Shown: piece after piece, positions 24,744-33,777 of the stretch
Numbering within the stretch: the stretch's first letter is position 1
Layout: each line of letters opens with the position of its first letter
Origin: Streptomyces sp. NBC_01381
Lineage (GTDB): Bacteria > Actinomycetota > Actinomycetes > Streptomycetales > Streptomycetaceae
Length of the DNA: 64,000 bases
NCBI RefSeq assembly: GCF_026340305.1
Contig: NZ_JAPEPI010000001.1
Span: forward strand, 2,728,001 to 2,792,000
Reading direction: 5' to 3'
Notes under the pieces: generated by a model
Database searches by the model: none
What the model saw: the letters and a program-made list of their open reading frames with translations, nothing else
Told to the model about the DNA's origin: nothing
Translations under genes and position numbers: made by a program

Positions 24744-26915
24744 ATGCGCATGGGGATCGGAATCACGCAGGAACAGCGGGAGTTGGCGGACGCGGCGCAC
24801 GGCTGGATCACCCGCGCCGTGCCGCCCGAGGAGATACGCAAGCTGCTCGACGCTCCGTCCGGAGCAGGGAGCAGGCCCGCCTACTGGGACGGCCTCGCGG
24901 AGCAGGGGCTGCTCGCGGTGCATCTGCCCGAGGAGTACGGCGGCGGGGGCGGCGGGCTCGACGACCTCGCGGTGGTCCTGGAGGAGGCGGGCCGTGCCGC
25001 GCTGCCGGGGCCTTACCTCGCCAGTGCCCTCGCGTCGGTCGTGCTGCACCGGGCGGGTGCCCGGGAGCAGGCCGCCGAGCTCGCGTCCGGTACGCGGATC
25101 GGCGCCGTCGCGACGGGCCCCGGCACGCTGACCGCGGTGTCCGTGCCCGACGGGTACGTCCTCGACGGGACCGCGCCCCCCGTGCTCGGCGGGGCCGACG
25201 CCGACCTGCTGATCCTGGCCGCCGAATCGGCGCGCGGAACGCTCTGGCTCGCCGTCGACGCGGCCGCGCTGAACGTACGTACCCAGGAGAGCGCCGATCC
25301 GACGCGGCCCACCGCCGAGGTGACCGCGGACGGCGTCGAGGTGCCCGCGGGGCGGGTGCTCGACGTCGGATCGGCGCTCGTGCGGGATCTGGCGTGTGTC
25401 GTGTACGCGGCCGACGCGTGCGGCGTCGCGGCCTGGGCCCTGGAGACCGCCGCCGAGCACGCCAAGGTGCGCGAGCAGTTCGGGCGGCCGATCGGGCGGT
25501 TCCAGGCCGTCAAGCACCTCTGCGCCGACATGCTGGTGCGGGTCGAGCAGGCGCGGGCCCTGGTGTGGGACGCGGCGCGGGCGGCCGGCGAGCCGGATGA
25601 GGACGTGCGAGGGCTTGTCTCCGCGCTCGCCGCCGGGACCGCCCTGGACGCCGCCTACTCCTGCGCCAAGGACTGCATCCAGATCCTCGGCGGCATCGGC
25701 TTCACCTGGGAGCACGACGCCCATCTGTATCTGCGCCGCGCGGTCGTGGCCCGCCAACTGCTAGGTACGGGCGACACCCACCGGCTGCGGGCGGTGCGGC
25801 TCGCGGAGGGCGGTGCGCGGCGGGAGCTGCGGACCGAGCTGCCGGCGGAGGCCGCGGCGTACCGGGAGCGGGCGCGCGAAGCCGTCGCCCCGGCGCGCGG
25901 ACTCGACCCGGCGGCCGCCCGCAAGGCCCTCGCGCCGACCGGCTACGCGGCGCCGCACCTGCCCGAGCCGTACGGCCTGGGCGCTGGACCGGTGCAACAG
26001 CTCGCCGTCCAGCAGGAGTTGGCGGATGCCGGGGTCCGGCTCAGCGAGCTGGGCATCGCCACCTGGGTGGTGCCCTCGCTCATCGCGTACGGGACGCAGG
26101 AGCAGCGGGAGCGGTATCTGCCGCCCACGCTGCGGGGCGAGCTGCTCTGGTGCCAGCTGTTCAGCGAGCCGGAGGCGGGCTCCGACCTGGCCGCGCTGCG
26201 GACGCGGGCCGAGCGCGTGGAGGACGGCTGGCTGATCAACGGCCAGAAGGTGTGGACGAGCGCCGCACAGTGGGCGGACTACGGGATCCTCCTCGCCCGC
26301 ACGGACCCGGAAGCCCCCAAGCACAAGGGTCTTACGTACTTCCTCATCGACATGAAGCGGGCTACCGGTGTCGACGTCCGGCCCCTGAAGGAGATCACCG
26401 GGGACTCCCTCTTCAACGAGGTCTACTTCGACGACGTCCTGCTGCCCGCCGACGCGGTCGTCGGCGAGGTGAACGACGGCTGGCGCGTCGCCCGCCACAC
26501 GCTGGGCAACGAACGCGTCCACATGGCCGACCAGTTGACCTTCGACACCGGTCTTGAGGCGCTCATCGGGCGGGCCGCCGAACTCGACGGGGCCCACCGC
26601 GCGCGGATCGGCGCGCTCGCCGCCGAGGCGCACGCGCTCGCCTGCATCGGCCTGCGCACCACGATGCGGCAGGTGGCGGGCGCGGAACCGGGGGCCGGTG
26701 CCTCCATCCGCAAGCTGGTGCAGACCCCGCATCAGCAGAAGGTGGCCGAGCTCGCGCTCGAACTCCTCGGCCCGGCGGGCGCGTTGCGGGAGGGGGCCGG
26801 GGAGCGGGCGCTGCACGGCTTCCTGATGTCGCGCTGCCTGACCATCGCGGGCGGGACCACCCAGGTGCAGCTCAACGTCGTCGCCGAGCGGCTGCTCGGC
26901 CTACCGCGTGACTGA
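24744..26915 (+). CDS. Fused two-domain acyl-CoA dehydrogenase (FadE34-like)
   Basis: FAD-dependent alpha,beta-dehydrogenation of an acyl-CoA. The 723-aa chain contains two acyl-CoA dehydrogenase domains, about 1-360 and 365-723, whereas ordinary members have one of about 380 aa. The first half ends in GGIGFTWEHDAHLYLRR, typical of steroid-side-chain dehydrogenases. The second half has the FAD/substrate motif LFSEPEAGSDLA and the C-terminal GGTTQVQLNVVAERLLGLPRD. The architecture and length match mycobacterial FadE34 (711 aa), which oxidises a steroid-CoA side chain. ATG 24744 and in-frame ATG 24750 are both possible; GGCGAGG is better spaced for 24750. KstR-type and TetR-type sites precede it, and the thiolase-like gene follows. 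Confidence 0.9.
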   Translation: MRMGIGITQEQRELADAAHGWITRAVPPEEIRKLLDAPSGAGSRPAYWDGLAEQGLLAVHLPEEYGGGGGGLDDLAVVLEEAGRAALPGPYLASALASVVLHRAGAREQAAELASGTRIGAVATGPGTLTAVSVPDGYVLDGTAPPVLGGADADLLILAAESARGTLWLAVDAAALNVRTQESADPTRPTAEVTADGVEVPAGRVLDVGSALVRDLACVVYAADACGVAAWALETAAEHAKVREQFGRPIGRFQAVKHLCADMLVRVEQARALVWDAARAAGEPDEDVRGLVSALAAGTALDAAYSCAKDCIQILGGIGFTWEHDAHLYLRRAVVARQLLGTGDTHRLRAVRLAEGGARRELRTELPAEAAAYRERAREAVAPARGLDPAAARKALAPTGYAAPHLPEPYGLGAGPVQQLAVQQELADAGVRLSELGIATWVVPSLIAYGTQEQRERYLPPTLRGELLWCQLFSEPEAGSDLAALRTRAERVEDGWLINGQKVWTSAAQWADYGILLARTDPEAPKHKGLTYFLIDMKRATGVDVRPLKEITGDSLFNEVYFDDVLLPADAVVGEVNDGWRVARHTLGNERVHMADQLTFDTGLEALIGRAAELDGAHRARIGALAAEAHALACIGLRTTMRQVAGAEPGAGASIRKLVQTPHQQKVAELALELLGPAGALREGAGERALHGFLMSRCLTIAGGTTQVQLNVVAERLLGLPRD

Positions 26916-26942
26916 GAGAGACATCGTGACGGAGAGGAAGAC

Positions 26943-28130
26943 ATGAAGGCGTACATCGTCGGCGTCGGCATGACCAAGTTCGAGAAGCCCGAGACGCGGG
27001 ACTGGCAGTACTGGGACATGGCGAAGGAGGCCGGCACCAAGGCCCTCGACGACGCCGGGATCTCGTACGAGGAAGTGGAGCAGGTGCCTGTCGGGTACTG
27101 CTTCCAGGCCTCGACGGCCGGCCAGCGGGCCGCCTACGAACTGGGCCTGACCGGCGTCCCCGTCTACAACGTCAACAACAACTGCGCGACGGCGTCGACG
27201 GCGCTGATGATGGCGCGGCAGTTCGTCGAGGGCGGCATCAACGACTGCGTCCTTGCGCTCGGCTTCGAGAAGATGGCGCGCGGCGCGCTGGGGGGAGGAA
27301 GCGACGGCGGCGACTTCAAGACGTCACCTGTCGCCCGCCATTACGGCGTGATGGCGGCCCGGCACGGCTTCGAGATGACCCCGCCCACCGCCCAGATCTT
27401 CGGCAACGCGGCCCGCGAGCACATGGAGAAGTACGGCACGACGGCCGCGCAGCTCGCCGCGGTCGGCGCCAAGAACCACCGGCACTCGGTGAACAATCCG
27501 TACGCCCAGTTCCAGGACGCGTACACGGTCGACGAGATCCTCGCCGCCAAGACGATCCACCACCCGCTCACCAAGCTGCAGTGCTCGCCGACGTCGGACG
27601 GTTCGGCGGCGGCCGTGGTCGCATCCGAGCGGTTCGTGGAGCGGCACGGACTCCAGGACCGGGCTGTGGAGATCGCCGGGCAGGCGATGACCACCGACAC
27701 GGGGGAGTCCTTCGACTCGGGGTCGTGCATCGACGTCGTGGGGCAGCCGATGTCGCGGGCGGCCGCGCGGGATGCGTACGACAAGGCGGGCCTCGGCATC
27801 GAGGACGTCGACGTGATCGAGCTGCACGACTGCTTCTCGGTCAATGAGCTTCTTACGTACGAGGCGCTGGGCATGTGCCCGGCGGGGGAGTCCGGCAAGC
27901 TCGTCGAGAGCGGCGCGACCACGTACGGCGGCCGCTGGGTCGTGAACCCGTCGGGTGGACTGATCTCCAAGGGGCATCCGCTCGGCGCGACGGGGATCGC
28001 CCAAGTAGCGGAACTGACCTGGCAGTTGAGGGGGCAGGCCGAGGAGCGGCAGGTGGCGGGCGCGCGGGTGGGCCTGGCGCACAACATCGGGCTCGGCGGC
28101 GCGGCGGTGGTGACGCTGTTGCGGCGGTAG
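26943..28130 (+). CDS. SCP-x/thiolase-like lipid-transfer protein
   Basis: Thiolase-fold protein of 395 aa. The start [13 protein letters not shown], the nucleophile region [10 protein letters not shown] (Cys near 82) and the C-terminal [17 protein letters not shown] with its His are typical of the SCP-x/Ltp branch. Relatives in actinobacteria cleave steroid side chains by thiolysis or retro-aldol chemistry, some together with a DUF35 partner. No DUF35 gene is adjacent here. The ATG at 26943 follows GGAGAGGAAG and lies 27 bases after the acyl-CoA dehydrogenase, so they form one operon under the 24695 operator. Confidence 0.9.
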   Translation: MKAYIVGVGMTKFEKPETRDWQYWDMAKEAGTKALDDAGISYEEVEQVPVGYCFQASTAGQRAAYELGLTGVPVYNVNNNCATASTALMMARQFVEGGINDCVLALGFEKMARGALGGGSDGGDFKTSPVARHYGVMAARHGFEMTPPTAQIFGNAAREHMEKYGTTAAQLAAVGAKNHRHSVNNPYAQFQDAYTVDEILAAKTIHHPLTKLQCSPTSDGSAAAVVASERFVERHGLQDRAVEIAGQAMTTDTGESFDSGSCIDVVGQPMSRAAARDAYDKAGLGIEDVDVIELHDCFSVNELLTYEALGMCPAGESGKLVESGATTYGGRWVVNPSGGLISKGHPLGATGIAQVAELTWQLRGQAEERQVAGARVGLAHNIGLGGAAVVTLLRR

Positions 28131-28190
28131 TGGTCGTAGGAAGCGGTGGTCGTAGGAAGACGGAGTAGGAAGACGGCGTAGAAGGACCTA

Positions 28191-28208
28191 GTCCTCTTGT
28201 CCGAGGAC
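28191..28208 (+). terminator. Possible short terminator or operator hairpin
   Basis: GTCCTC-TTGTCC-GAGGAC forms a six-base-pair stem 60 bases after the thiolase-like gene. It overlaps AGGAC-CTA-GTCCT (28183-28195), so it may instead be an operator of the MFS gene at 28264. Confidence 0.35.
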
Positions 28209-28263
28209 CCGTGCAGCGAATTTCCGATGCACGCGGCGCCCGGCGCTTGAGAGGATGCCTGTC

Positions 28264-29703
28264 ATGGTCAAGACGCCCGGCACCACTTACACGACCGAAG
28301 CCGACACCGCCCCGCCGAAGAAGTCCGCACCGGTGTGGGCGGTCCTTCTCGCCGCCTGCGCGGGCCAGTTCCTCGTCGTCCTCGACGTGTCGGTGGTGAA
28401 CACCGCGCTGCCGTCGATGCGGGCCGACCTCGGCATGAGCGCGATCGGACTCCAGTGGGTCGTCAACGCCTACTCCATAGCCTTCGCGGGGTTCATGCTG
28501 CTCGGCGGCCGGGCCGGTGACCTCTTCGGGCGCAAGCGGATGTTCCTCGCCGGGCTCGGCCTGTTCACCGCCGCCTCGCTCGGCGGCGGCCTCGCACAGG
28601 AAGAGTGGCAGCTCCTCGCGGCGCGGGCCGTGCAGGGCCTGGGCGCCGCGATCCTCGCCCCGTCCACCCTGACGATCCTGACATCGGCGGTGCCCGAAGG
28701 CCCGGCGCGGATACGGGCGATCGGCATCTGGTCGGCGGTGGGCGCGGGCGGCGGCGCGGCGGGCGGCCTGGTCGGCGGGGTCCTCACCGACCTGCTCTCG
28801 TGGCGCTGGGTGCTCCTGATCAATGTGCCGATCGGCGCCCTCGTGATCGTCGCGGGCATCGCCTGGCTCGCCGAGTCCAGGGCAGGGCAGGCGCGCCGCC
28901 TCGACGTGCCGGGCGCGGTGCTCGTGACGGCCGGGCTCGCCATCCTCGCGTACGGCATCGTGCAGACCGAGGAGAAGGGCTGGACGGCGGCGGCGACCCT
29001 GGTTCCGCTGGCGGCGGGGCTCGCGCTGCTCGCGGCCTTCCTCGTGGTGGAGTCGCGCACGCAGGTGCCGCTGATGCCGCTCAAGCTGTTCAGGGTGCGG
29101 TCGGTGTCGGCCGCGAACGCCGCGATGTTCGTGTGCGGCGGCGGCATGTTCGCCATGTGGATGTTCATGACGCTGTACGCCCAGAACGTCCTCGGCTACT
29201 CCCCGCTGAAGGCGGGCCTCGCCCTCATCCCGTCCTCCCTCACCATCGTCATCGGCTCGATGCTGGCACCGCGCATGATGCCGGTGCTCGGCGCGAAGAA
29301 CGTGTCCGTGCTCGGCATCGTGGTGGCCGCCGCGGGCTTCGGCTGGCAGTCGACGATGACCGTCGACGGCGCGTACGTCACCTCGATCATGCTGCCCGGC
29401 ATCGTGATGATGTTCGGCGCGGGCCTGGCCGCGACACCGCTCGCCTCGCTCGCCACGTCCGGCGCGCAGCCGGGCGACGCGGGCCTGGTCTCCGGCCTGA
29501 TCAACACCTCCCGCACGATGGGCGGCGCGCTCGGCCTCGCGGTGCTCTCCACGGTGGCGGCCGCGCAGATGGGCGGCTCGACGTCCCGGCAGGCGCTGAC
29601 CGACGGATACGCGATGGCGTTCCGCACCAGCGGGTTCATCCTGCTTGCGGGCGTGGTGGTGGTGCTTCTGTGGATGCCGAGGCAGCGGGCCTCCGAAGGC
29701 TGA
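28264..29703 (+). CDS. MFS drug exporter, DHA2 (EmrB/QacA) type
   Basis: Proton-coupled exporter of 479 aa with about 14 hydrophobic helices. Signature motifs are LDVSVVNTALPSM in helix 1 (the D-x-T/S-x-V-N-x-A-L-P pattern of DHA2), GRAGDLFGRKRMF after helix 2 and the antiporter motif in helix 5 (GAGGGAAGGLVGGVLTD). The ATG at 28264 has GAGAGG nine bases upstream; an ATG at 28255 in the same frame lies too close to that site. Upstream inverted repeats may be operators. The substrate cannot be read from the sequence. Confidence 0.9.
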   Translation: MVKTPGTTYTTEADTAPPKKSAPVWAVLLAACAGQFLVVLDVSVVNTALPSMRADLGMSAIGLQWVVNAYSIAFAGFMLLGGRAGDLFGRKRMFLAGLGLFTAASLGGGLAQEEWQLLAARAVQGLGAAILAPSTLTILTSAVPEGPARIRAIGIWSAVGAGGGAAGGLVGGVLTDLLSWRWVLLINVPIGALVIVAGIAWLAESRAGQARRLDVPGAVLVTAGLAILAYGIVQTEEKGWTAAATLVPLAAGLALLAAFLVVESRTQVPLMPLKLFRVRSVSAANAAMFVCGGGMFAMWMFMTLYAQNVLGYSPLKAGLALIPSSLTIVIGSMLAPRMMPVLGAKNVSVLGIVVAAAGFGWQSTMTVDGAYVTSIMLPGIVMMFGAGLAATPLASLATSGAQPGDAGLVSGLINTSRTMGGALGLAVLSTVAAAQMGGSTSRQALTDGYAMAFRTSGFILLAGVVVVLLWMPRQRASEG

Positions 29704-29769
29704 GGGGTCTCCAGGGTCCGAGGCAACGGTTCGTGGCCCTCATGGACTCCAATGTGCAAGGAGGTATTC

Positions 29770-30306
29770 ATGGGGGAGCGAAAGCAGGTCTTGGACGGAG
29801 AGTTCCAGGGCTTCGTCACCAACCGCTGGTCGCAGCTGATGCGCACGGCCTTTCTTCTGACGGGCCAGCAGCACGCGGCAGAGGACCTGGTGCAGTCGTC
29901 CTTGGAGCGGACCTATGTGTCCTGGCGCAAGGTGAGCGCGGCAGGTGATCCGGACGCGTATGTGCGCCGGATCATGATCAACACCCATGCGCGCAGACAC
30001 CGGAGAAAGCTCAAGGAGTTCCTGTCACTGCAGGACGAGGCCCCGGTGCTCGACACCTGCGAGCGCGGCGACCGCATGGCACAGGCGGACGACCGGGCGG
30101 CCCTGCTGCGCGCCCTCGCCCAACTGCCCGTGCGCCAGCGCGAAGCGGTCGTCCTGCGCTACTGGGAGGACTTGAGCGAGACCCAGACCGCCGAGGCCAT
30201 GGGCTGCTCGGTGGGGACCGTGAAGAGCAACGCAGCCAAGGGGATCGCCAAGCTGCGCGCCATACCCGCACTGACCGAGAAGGTCGGAAGCCGAGGGGAG
30301 AACTGA
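29770..30306 (+). CDS. ECF sigma factor of the actinobacterial SigE family
   Basis: 178-aa sigma factor. Region 2 is at about 12-75 (FVTNRWSQLMRTAFLLTG, AEDLVQSSLERTY) and region 4 at about 105-160 (LPVRQREAVVLRYWEDLSETQTAEAMGCSVGTVKSN). This pattern is the Streptomyces SigE-type subfamily. The ATG at 29770 has AAGGAGGT immediately upstream. The stop overlaps the next start by one base (TGATG), so it is coupled to the membrane protein, its likely regulator. Confidence 0.92.
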   Translation: MGERKQVLDGEFQGFVTNRWSQLMRTAFLLTGQQHAAEDLVQSSLERTYVSWRKVSAAGDPDAYVRRIMINTHARRHRRKLKEFLSLQDEAPVLDTCERGDRMAQADDRAALLRALAQLPVRQREAVVLRYWEDLSETQTAEAMGCSVGTVKSNAAKGIAKLRAIPALTEKVGSRGEN

Positions 30307-31109
30307 TGACCAGGGACCAGGACCCGGCGCAGGACGACACCGCCGCGCACAGTGACATCGCCCACCGCCTCGCGACTGTGGCGGACGAGGTCGAGATCGG
30401 CACGGCTCCGTACCAGGCGGTGCTGCGCGGCGGACGGCGCAGGAAGGCGCGCCGCTGGGTGGTCGGTGCGGTGGCGGCCGTGGCGATCGCCGGCTCCACG
30501 GGGTCGCTGGCGCTCGCGATGGTGGACGGACGCGACCAGGCCCAGGTGGCATCACAGGACGGGACGGCGAGGGAACGGCACGTCTACACACCTCAGTTCA
30601 CCCCGCTGACCGAGGTCTTCGACGAGGCGGGGACCCCGGTGCCCCAGGTGGAGCTGCAGGTGTGGGGCGCTCCGCGCGACGACGCGGAGGCACGCGGCCA
30701 GAAGAAGGCGATGATCAAGGCCGGTGTGTGGGACGAGCGGACGACCGACCCCGTCCCGAACTTCGACGTGCCGTGGTACGCGGTCACCATCGCGGCCGAC
30801 GGCAAGAAGAAGGTGGCGTCCTTCGGCCTCCAGGACAAGGACCCCGGCGGCGACGACGGGCTGAGCTTCGCCTCGGCGGAGATCGAGGTGCAGGGCAAGA
30901 AACTGACCGTCGGGCACGTAGGCCCGAAGACCACGCGCATCGAGTTCGAGTACGAGAACGGCACGTCCGAGCCGGAGCTGACCAAGGCGGCGGGCTCTGG
31001 GTACCTGTGGTTCACGCGGGAGGAGGACGGACCGGGCCCGGGCGGCAAGCTGGTGGCCATACGTCTCTACGACGGGGCAGAGAGGGTGGAGACGGTGGTG
31101 CAGGACTGA
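30306..31109 (+). CDS. Membrane-anchored protein coupled to the SigE-type sigma factor
   Basis: 267-aa protein with a cytoplasmic N-terminus (about 1-48), one transmembrane helix (about 50-72: WVVGAVAAVAIAGSTGSLALA) and an extracellular domain rich in charged residues. The topology and the one-base overlap with the sigma gene suggest a sensor or anti-sigma partner. I see no zinc-binding anti-sigma (ZAS) His-x3-Cys-x2-Cys motif, so the mechanism would be different. No enzymatic motif was recognised. Confidence 0.82.
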   Translation: MTRDQDPAQDDTAAHSDIAHRLATVADEVEIGTAPYQAVLRGGRRRKARRWVVGAVAAVAIAGSTGSLALAMVDGRDQAQVASQDGTARERHVYTPQFTPLTEVFDEAGTPVPQVELQVWGAPRDDAEARGQKKAMIKAGVWDERTTDPVPNFDVPWYAVTIAADGKKKVASFGLQDKDPGGDDGLSFASAEIEVQGKKLTVGHVGPKTTRIEFEYENGTSEPELTKAAGSGYLWFTREEDGPGPGGKLVAIRLYDGAERVETVVQD

Positions 31110-31129
31110 GCGCGGCCGGGGACCGGCGT

Positions 31130-31167
31130 CACCCACGGTGCGGCAGAGACCGGCGTCACCGTGGGTG
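31130..31167. terminator. Bidirectional terminator between convergent genes
   Basis: CACCCACGGTG (31130-31140) pairs perfectly with CACCGTGGGTG (31157-31167) across a 16-base loop. It lies between the 3' ends of the membrane protein (+) and the response regulator (-). Confidence 0.65.
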
Positions 31168-31172
31168 CGGGG

Positions 31173-31778
31173 TCACAGCCACCCCTGCTGCCGGGCCTCC
31201 CGCACCGCCTCCATCCGGTTCCGCGTCCCCGTCTTGCCGATCGCCGCGGAGAGATAGTTCCGCACGGTCGACTCCGACAGGTGCAGCTTGCCCGCGATGT
31301 CGGCGACCGTGGCACCGTCCACCGAGGCCTTCAGTACGTCCGCCTCGCGGGCGGTCAGCGGGTTCGGCCCCGCGCTCAGGGCCGCCGCGGCGAGCGCCGG
31401 ATCGATGACCGTCTCGCCCCGAAGGGCCTGGCGGATCGCCTCGGCCAGGTCCTCGACCGGCCCGTCCTTGACCAGGAAGCCGACCGCTCCCGCCTCCATG
31501 GCGCGGCGCAGATAGCCGGGCCTGCCGAAGGTGGTGAGGATGAGGACCCGGCACTCGGGGCACTCCTCGCGCAGGTCGGCCGCGGCCTCCAGACCGCTGC
31601 GGCCCGGCAGTTCGACGTCGAGCAGCGCCACGTCGGGGCGCGCGGTCAGCGCGGCGTCCACGATCTCGTCGCCCGCCCCCACCTGCGCCACGACCTCGAT
31701 GTCCTTCTCCATGCCGAGCAGCAGGGCGAGCGCGCCCCGCATCATGCCCTGGTCCTCGGCGAGCAGGACTCTGATCAT
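31173..31778 (-). CDS. LuxR/NarL-family response regulator
   Basis: 201-aa two-component regulator. The receiver (about 1-118) has acidic residues in LLAEDQ, phospho-acceptor Asp in ALLDVELPG, Thr in ILTTFGRP and Lys in GFLVKDG. The NarL helix-turn-helix (about 138-200) reads LTAREADVLK and GKLHLSESTVRNYLSAAIGKTGT. The ATG at 31778 follows GGAGGAGCG and overlaps the kinase stop by four bases (ATGA). Last gene of an ABC-permease-kinase-regulator operon, it probably controls that operon in response to a membrane or cell-envelope signal. Confidence 0.93.
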   Translation of the reverse strand: MIRVLLAEDQGMMRGALALLLGMEKDIEVVAQVGAGDEIVDAALTARPDVALLDVELPGRSGLEAAADLREECPECRVLILTTFGRPGYLRRAMEAGAVGFLVKDGPVEDLAEAIRQALRGETVIDPALAAAALSAGPNPLTAREADVLKASVDGATVADIAGKLHLSESTVRNYLSAAIGKTGTRNRMEAVREARQQGWL

Positions 31779-33013
31779 GGGGTGCGCTCCTCCGGGACGG
31801 TGCTCAACTCGGTGACCGGCAGCGTCGCCGTGACCCGGAAGCCGCCGTGCGGTGCGGGCCCCGACTCCAGGGAGCCGCCCGCCGCCGCCAGGCGTTCGGC
31901 CAGGCCCTTCAGCCCGCTGCCGGGCGCGGTCGAGCCTACGCCGCGGCCGTCGTCGGCGATCAGCAGCCGGGTCCGTTCGGCGGTGCCCGCGACCTCGATC
32001 TCGCAGTGGGTCGCGCGGGAGTGGCGTACGACATTGGTGGCGCACTCACGGACGACCCAGCCGAGCAGCGCCGCCGTCTGCGGGGCGAGCGGCGGCCCCG
32101 ACTGGCGTACGACCGCGTCGATGCCCGCCGCCTCCAGGAGATCGCGGGCCCGGTCGAGCTCCGTGGCGAGGCTGCCCTCGCGGTAGCCGGTGACCGCCTC
32201 GCGGATCTCGGTCAGGGCTTGGCGGCCGACGGACTCGATGTCGGTGACCTGGCCGAGGGCCGCGTCCAGGTCGCGGGGGGCCAGGCGCCGCGTGGCCTCC
32301 GCCTTCACGACGATCACCGAGAGGGTGTGGCCGAGCAGGTCGTGCAGATCGCGGGAGAAGCGAAGACGTTCCTTCTCGACGGCGCTGCGGGCCAACTCCT
32401 CACGGGTGGACCGCAGTTCCTTGACCGTCTCGGAGAGAGCGAGGATCGCCCCGGTCACCATGACGGAGATGAGCGTGCCGTAGGCGATGCCCGCGGCGTC
32501 CCAACCGTCCCGAAGGCCGCCGACCACGGCCGCGGCGATGCTCAGGGCGATACCGGCGGGAGCGAGCTGCCTGCCGCGCAGGACCGCCCCGGTCGCGAGG
32601 CCCAGGAGCGGGAAGAACATCAGCCAGCTGCCGCCGTAGCCGATGGCGAGGGCGAAGGTCACCGCGGTCAGCGCGAGCAGGCTGTGCTTCGTCACGCGCG
32701 CCTCCCTGGCCTGCTTGTGGAAGGCCCGGAACACCACGTTGATGTAGAGGGAGTTGAAGGCCAGCAGGCCGATGCCGCCGATCCACGGGTTCCCGGTCTT
32801 GCCCTGGATGACATTGGAGAAGGAGCCCATGCCCATCAGGAGCCAGGGCAGCAGCGCGAAGCCGTTGGGCGGGCCCAGGTCGTTGGGGTCGCTGCGGCCG
32901 TACTTCTCCTTGGCCCGCATCTCGGAGAGCTGCGCCCTGGCACCCGCCTTCCAGCGGGTGATGTGACGCCCGAACTCCTGGCGCCGGGCGCTCTTCCCGG
33001 ATATCGCTGACAT
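31775..33013 (-). CDS. DesK-type sensor histidine kinase
   Basis: 412-aa sensor. Several membrane helices lie in about 60-205. The HisKA_3 dimerisation box FSRDLHDLLGHTLSVIVVKAE (His near 238) is followed by an ATPase domain with the N-box around WVVRECATNVVRHS and the G-box in ADDGRGVG and GSGLKGLAERLAAAGG. The ATG at 33013 follows AGGAGAGG. It partners the response regulator, which it overlaps by four bases, and follows the ABC permease by 38 bases. Confidence 0.92.
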   Translation of the reverse strand: MSAISGKSARRQEFGRHITRWKAGARAQLSEMRAKEKYGRSDPNDLGPPNGFALLPWLLMGMGSFSNVIQGKTGNPWIGGIGLLAFNSLYINVVFRAFHKQAREARVTKHSLLALTAVTFALAIGYGGSWLMFFPLLGLATGAVLRGRQLAPAGIALSIAAAVVGGLRDGWDAAGIAYGTLISVMVTGAILALSETVKELRSTREELARSAVEKERLRFSRDLHDLLGHTLSVIVVKAEATRRLAPRDLDAALGQVTDIESVGRQALTEIREAVTGYREGSLATELDRARDLLEAAGIDAVVRQSGPPLAPQTAALLGWVVRECATNVVRHSRATHCEIEVAGTAERTRLLIADDGRGVGSTAPGSGLKGLAERLAAAGGSLESGPAPHGGFRVTATLPVTELSTVPEERTP

Positions 33014-33051
33014 GACCTCTCCTGTCGCGCCGTTGCGCCTCGCCGGCGTCG

Positions 33052-33777
33052 TCATACCGTCCGCGCAGCCCTGCGGTACGAGACCACAGCGTACGAACCG
33101 AACACCAGCAGCCAGGCGATGAGCACCGCGACCGTGCCGAGGCCGATCCCGGAGCCGTCCGTCACGGATGTGCCGAGGTCCGCGTAGCGGTGTGTGGGTG
33201 TCCAGTCGGACAGTGTGCGCAGCCAGCCGGGGAACAGGTCGACGGGGAACCACAGGCCGCCGAGCACCGCGAGCCCCAGATTGCACGCCGTGTTCACCAC
33301 GCCCGTGGTCTGCGCGGTCAGGCGGTAGCCGTTGCCGAGCCCCAGCATCGTGAAGGGCAGCGAGCCGGCCCAGAGCAGCACAGCGGCCGCCGCCCACTGC
33401 CAGGGCGCCATGCGTACGCCGTTGACCAGGCCGCCCGCGGCGAACACGGCCACGATCGCCGGAAGCACCGTCACCGCCCCGGTCAGGGCCCGGCCGAGCA
33501 CGACATCGCGGGGCGTCATCGGCGTGGCCCGCAGCTGCCGCAGCCAGCCGATCGTCTTGTCCTCGGCGACGCCGGTACCGGTGTTCAGGGCGGCGATCAC
33601 GGCACCGTACGCGGCCATGCCGACCATGGACGTGGTCTTCCACTCGGCGTATTCGGAGCCGCCGCCGACGTTGGTGAACAGCAGATACATCAGGACCGGA
33701 AGGCCGATGCCGCCGATCACGAAGCCGGGGTCGCGCAGGGTCCTGCGTAGTTCGAGCCCGAGGTAGGCGACCATCAC
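33052..33777 (-). CDS. ABC-2 type transporter permease
   Basis: 241-aa permease with about six hydrophobic segments and the ABC-2 pattern (WLRQLRATPMTPRDVVLGRALTG in the coupling region). The ATG at 33777 overlaps the ATPase stop by four bases. The start is a run of hydrophobic and basic residues without an export signal. With the ATPase it forms an exporter or resistance pump for drugs, lipids or peptides; the substrate is unknown. Confidence 0.88.
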   Translation of the reverse strand: MMVAYLGLELRRTLRDPGFVIGGIGLPVLMYLLFTNVGGGSEYAEWKTTSMVGMAAYGAVIAALNTGTGVAEDKTIGWLRQLRATPMTPRDVVLGRALTGAVTVLPAIVAVFAAGGLVNGVRMAPWQWAAAAVLLWAGSLPFTMLGLGNGYRLTAQTTGVVNTACNLGLAVLGGLWFPVDLFPGWLRTLSDWTPTHRYADLGTSVTDGSGIGLGTVAVLIAWLLVFGSYAVVSYRRAARTV

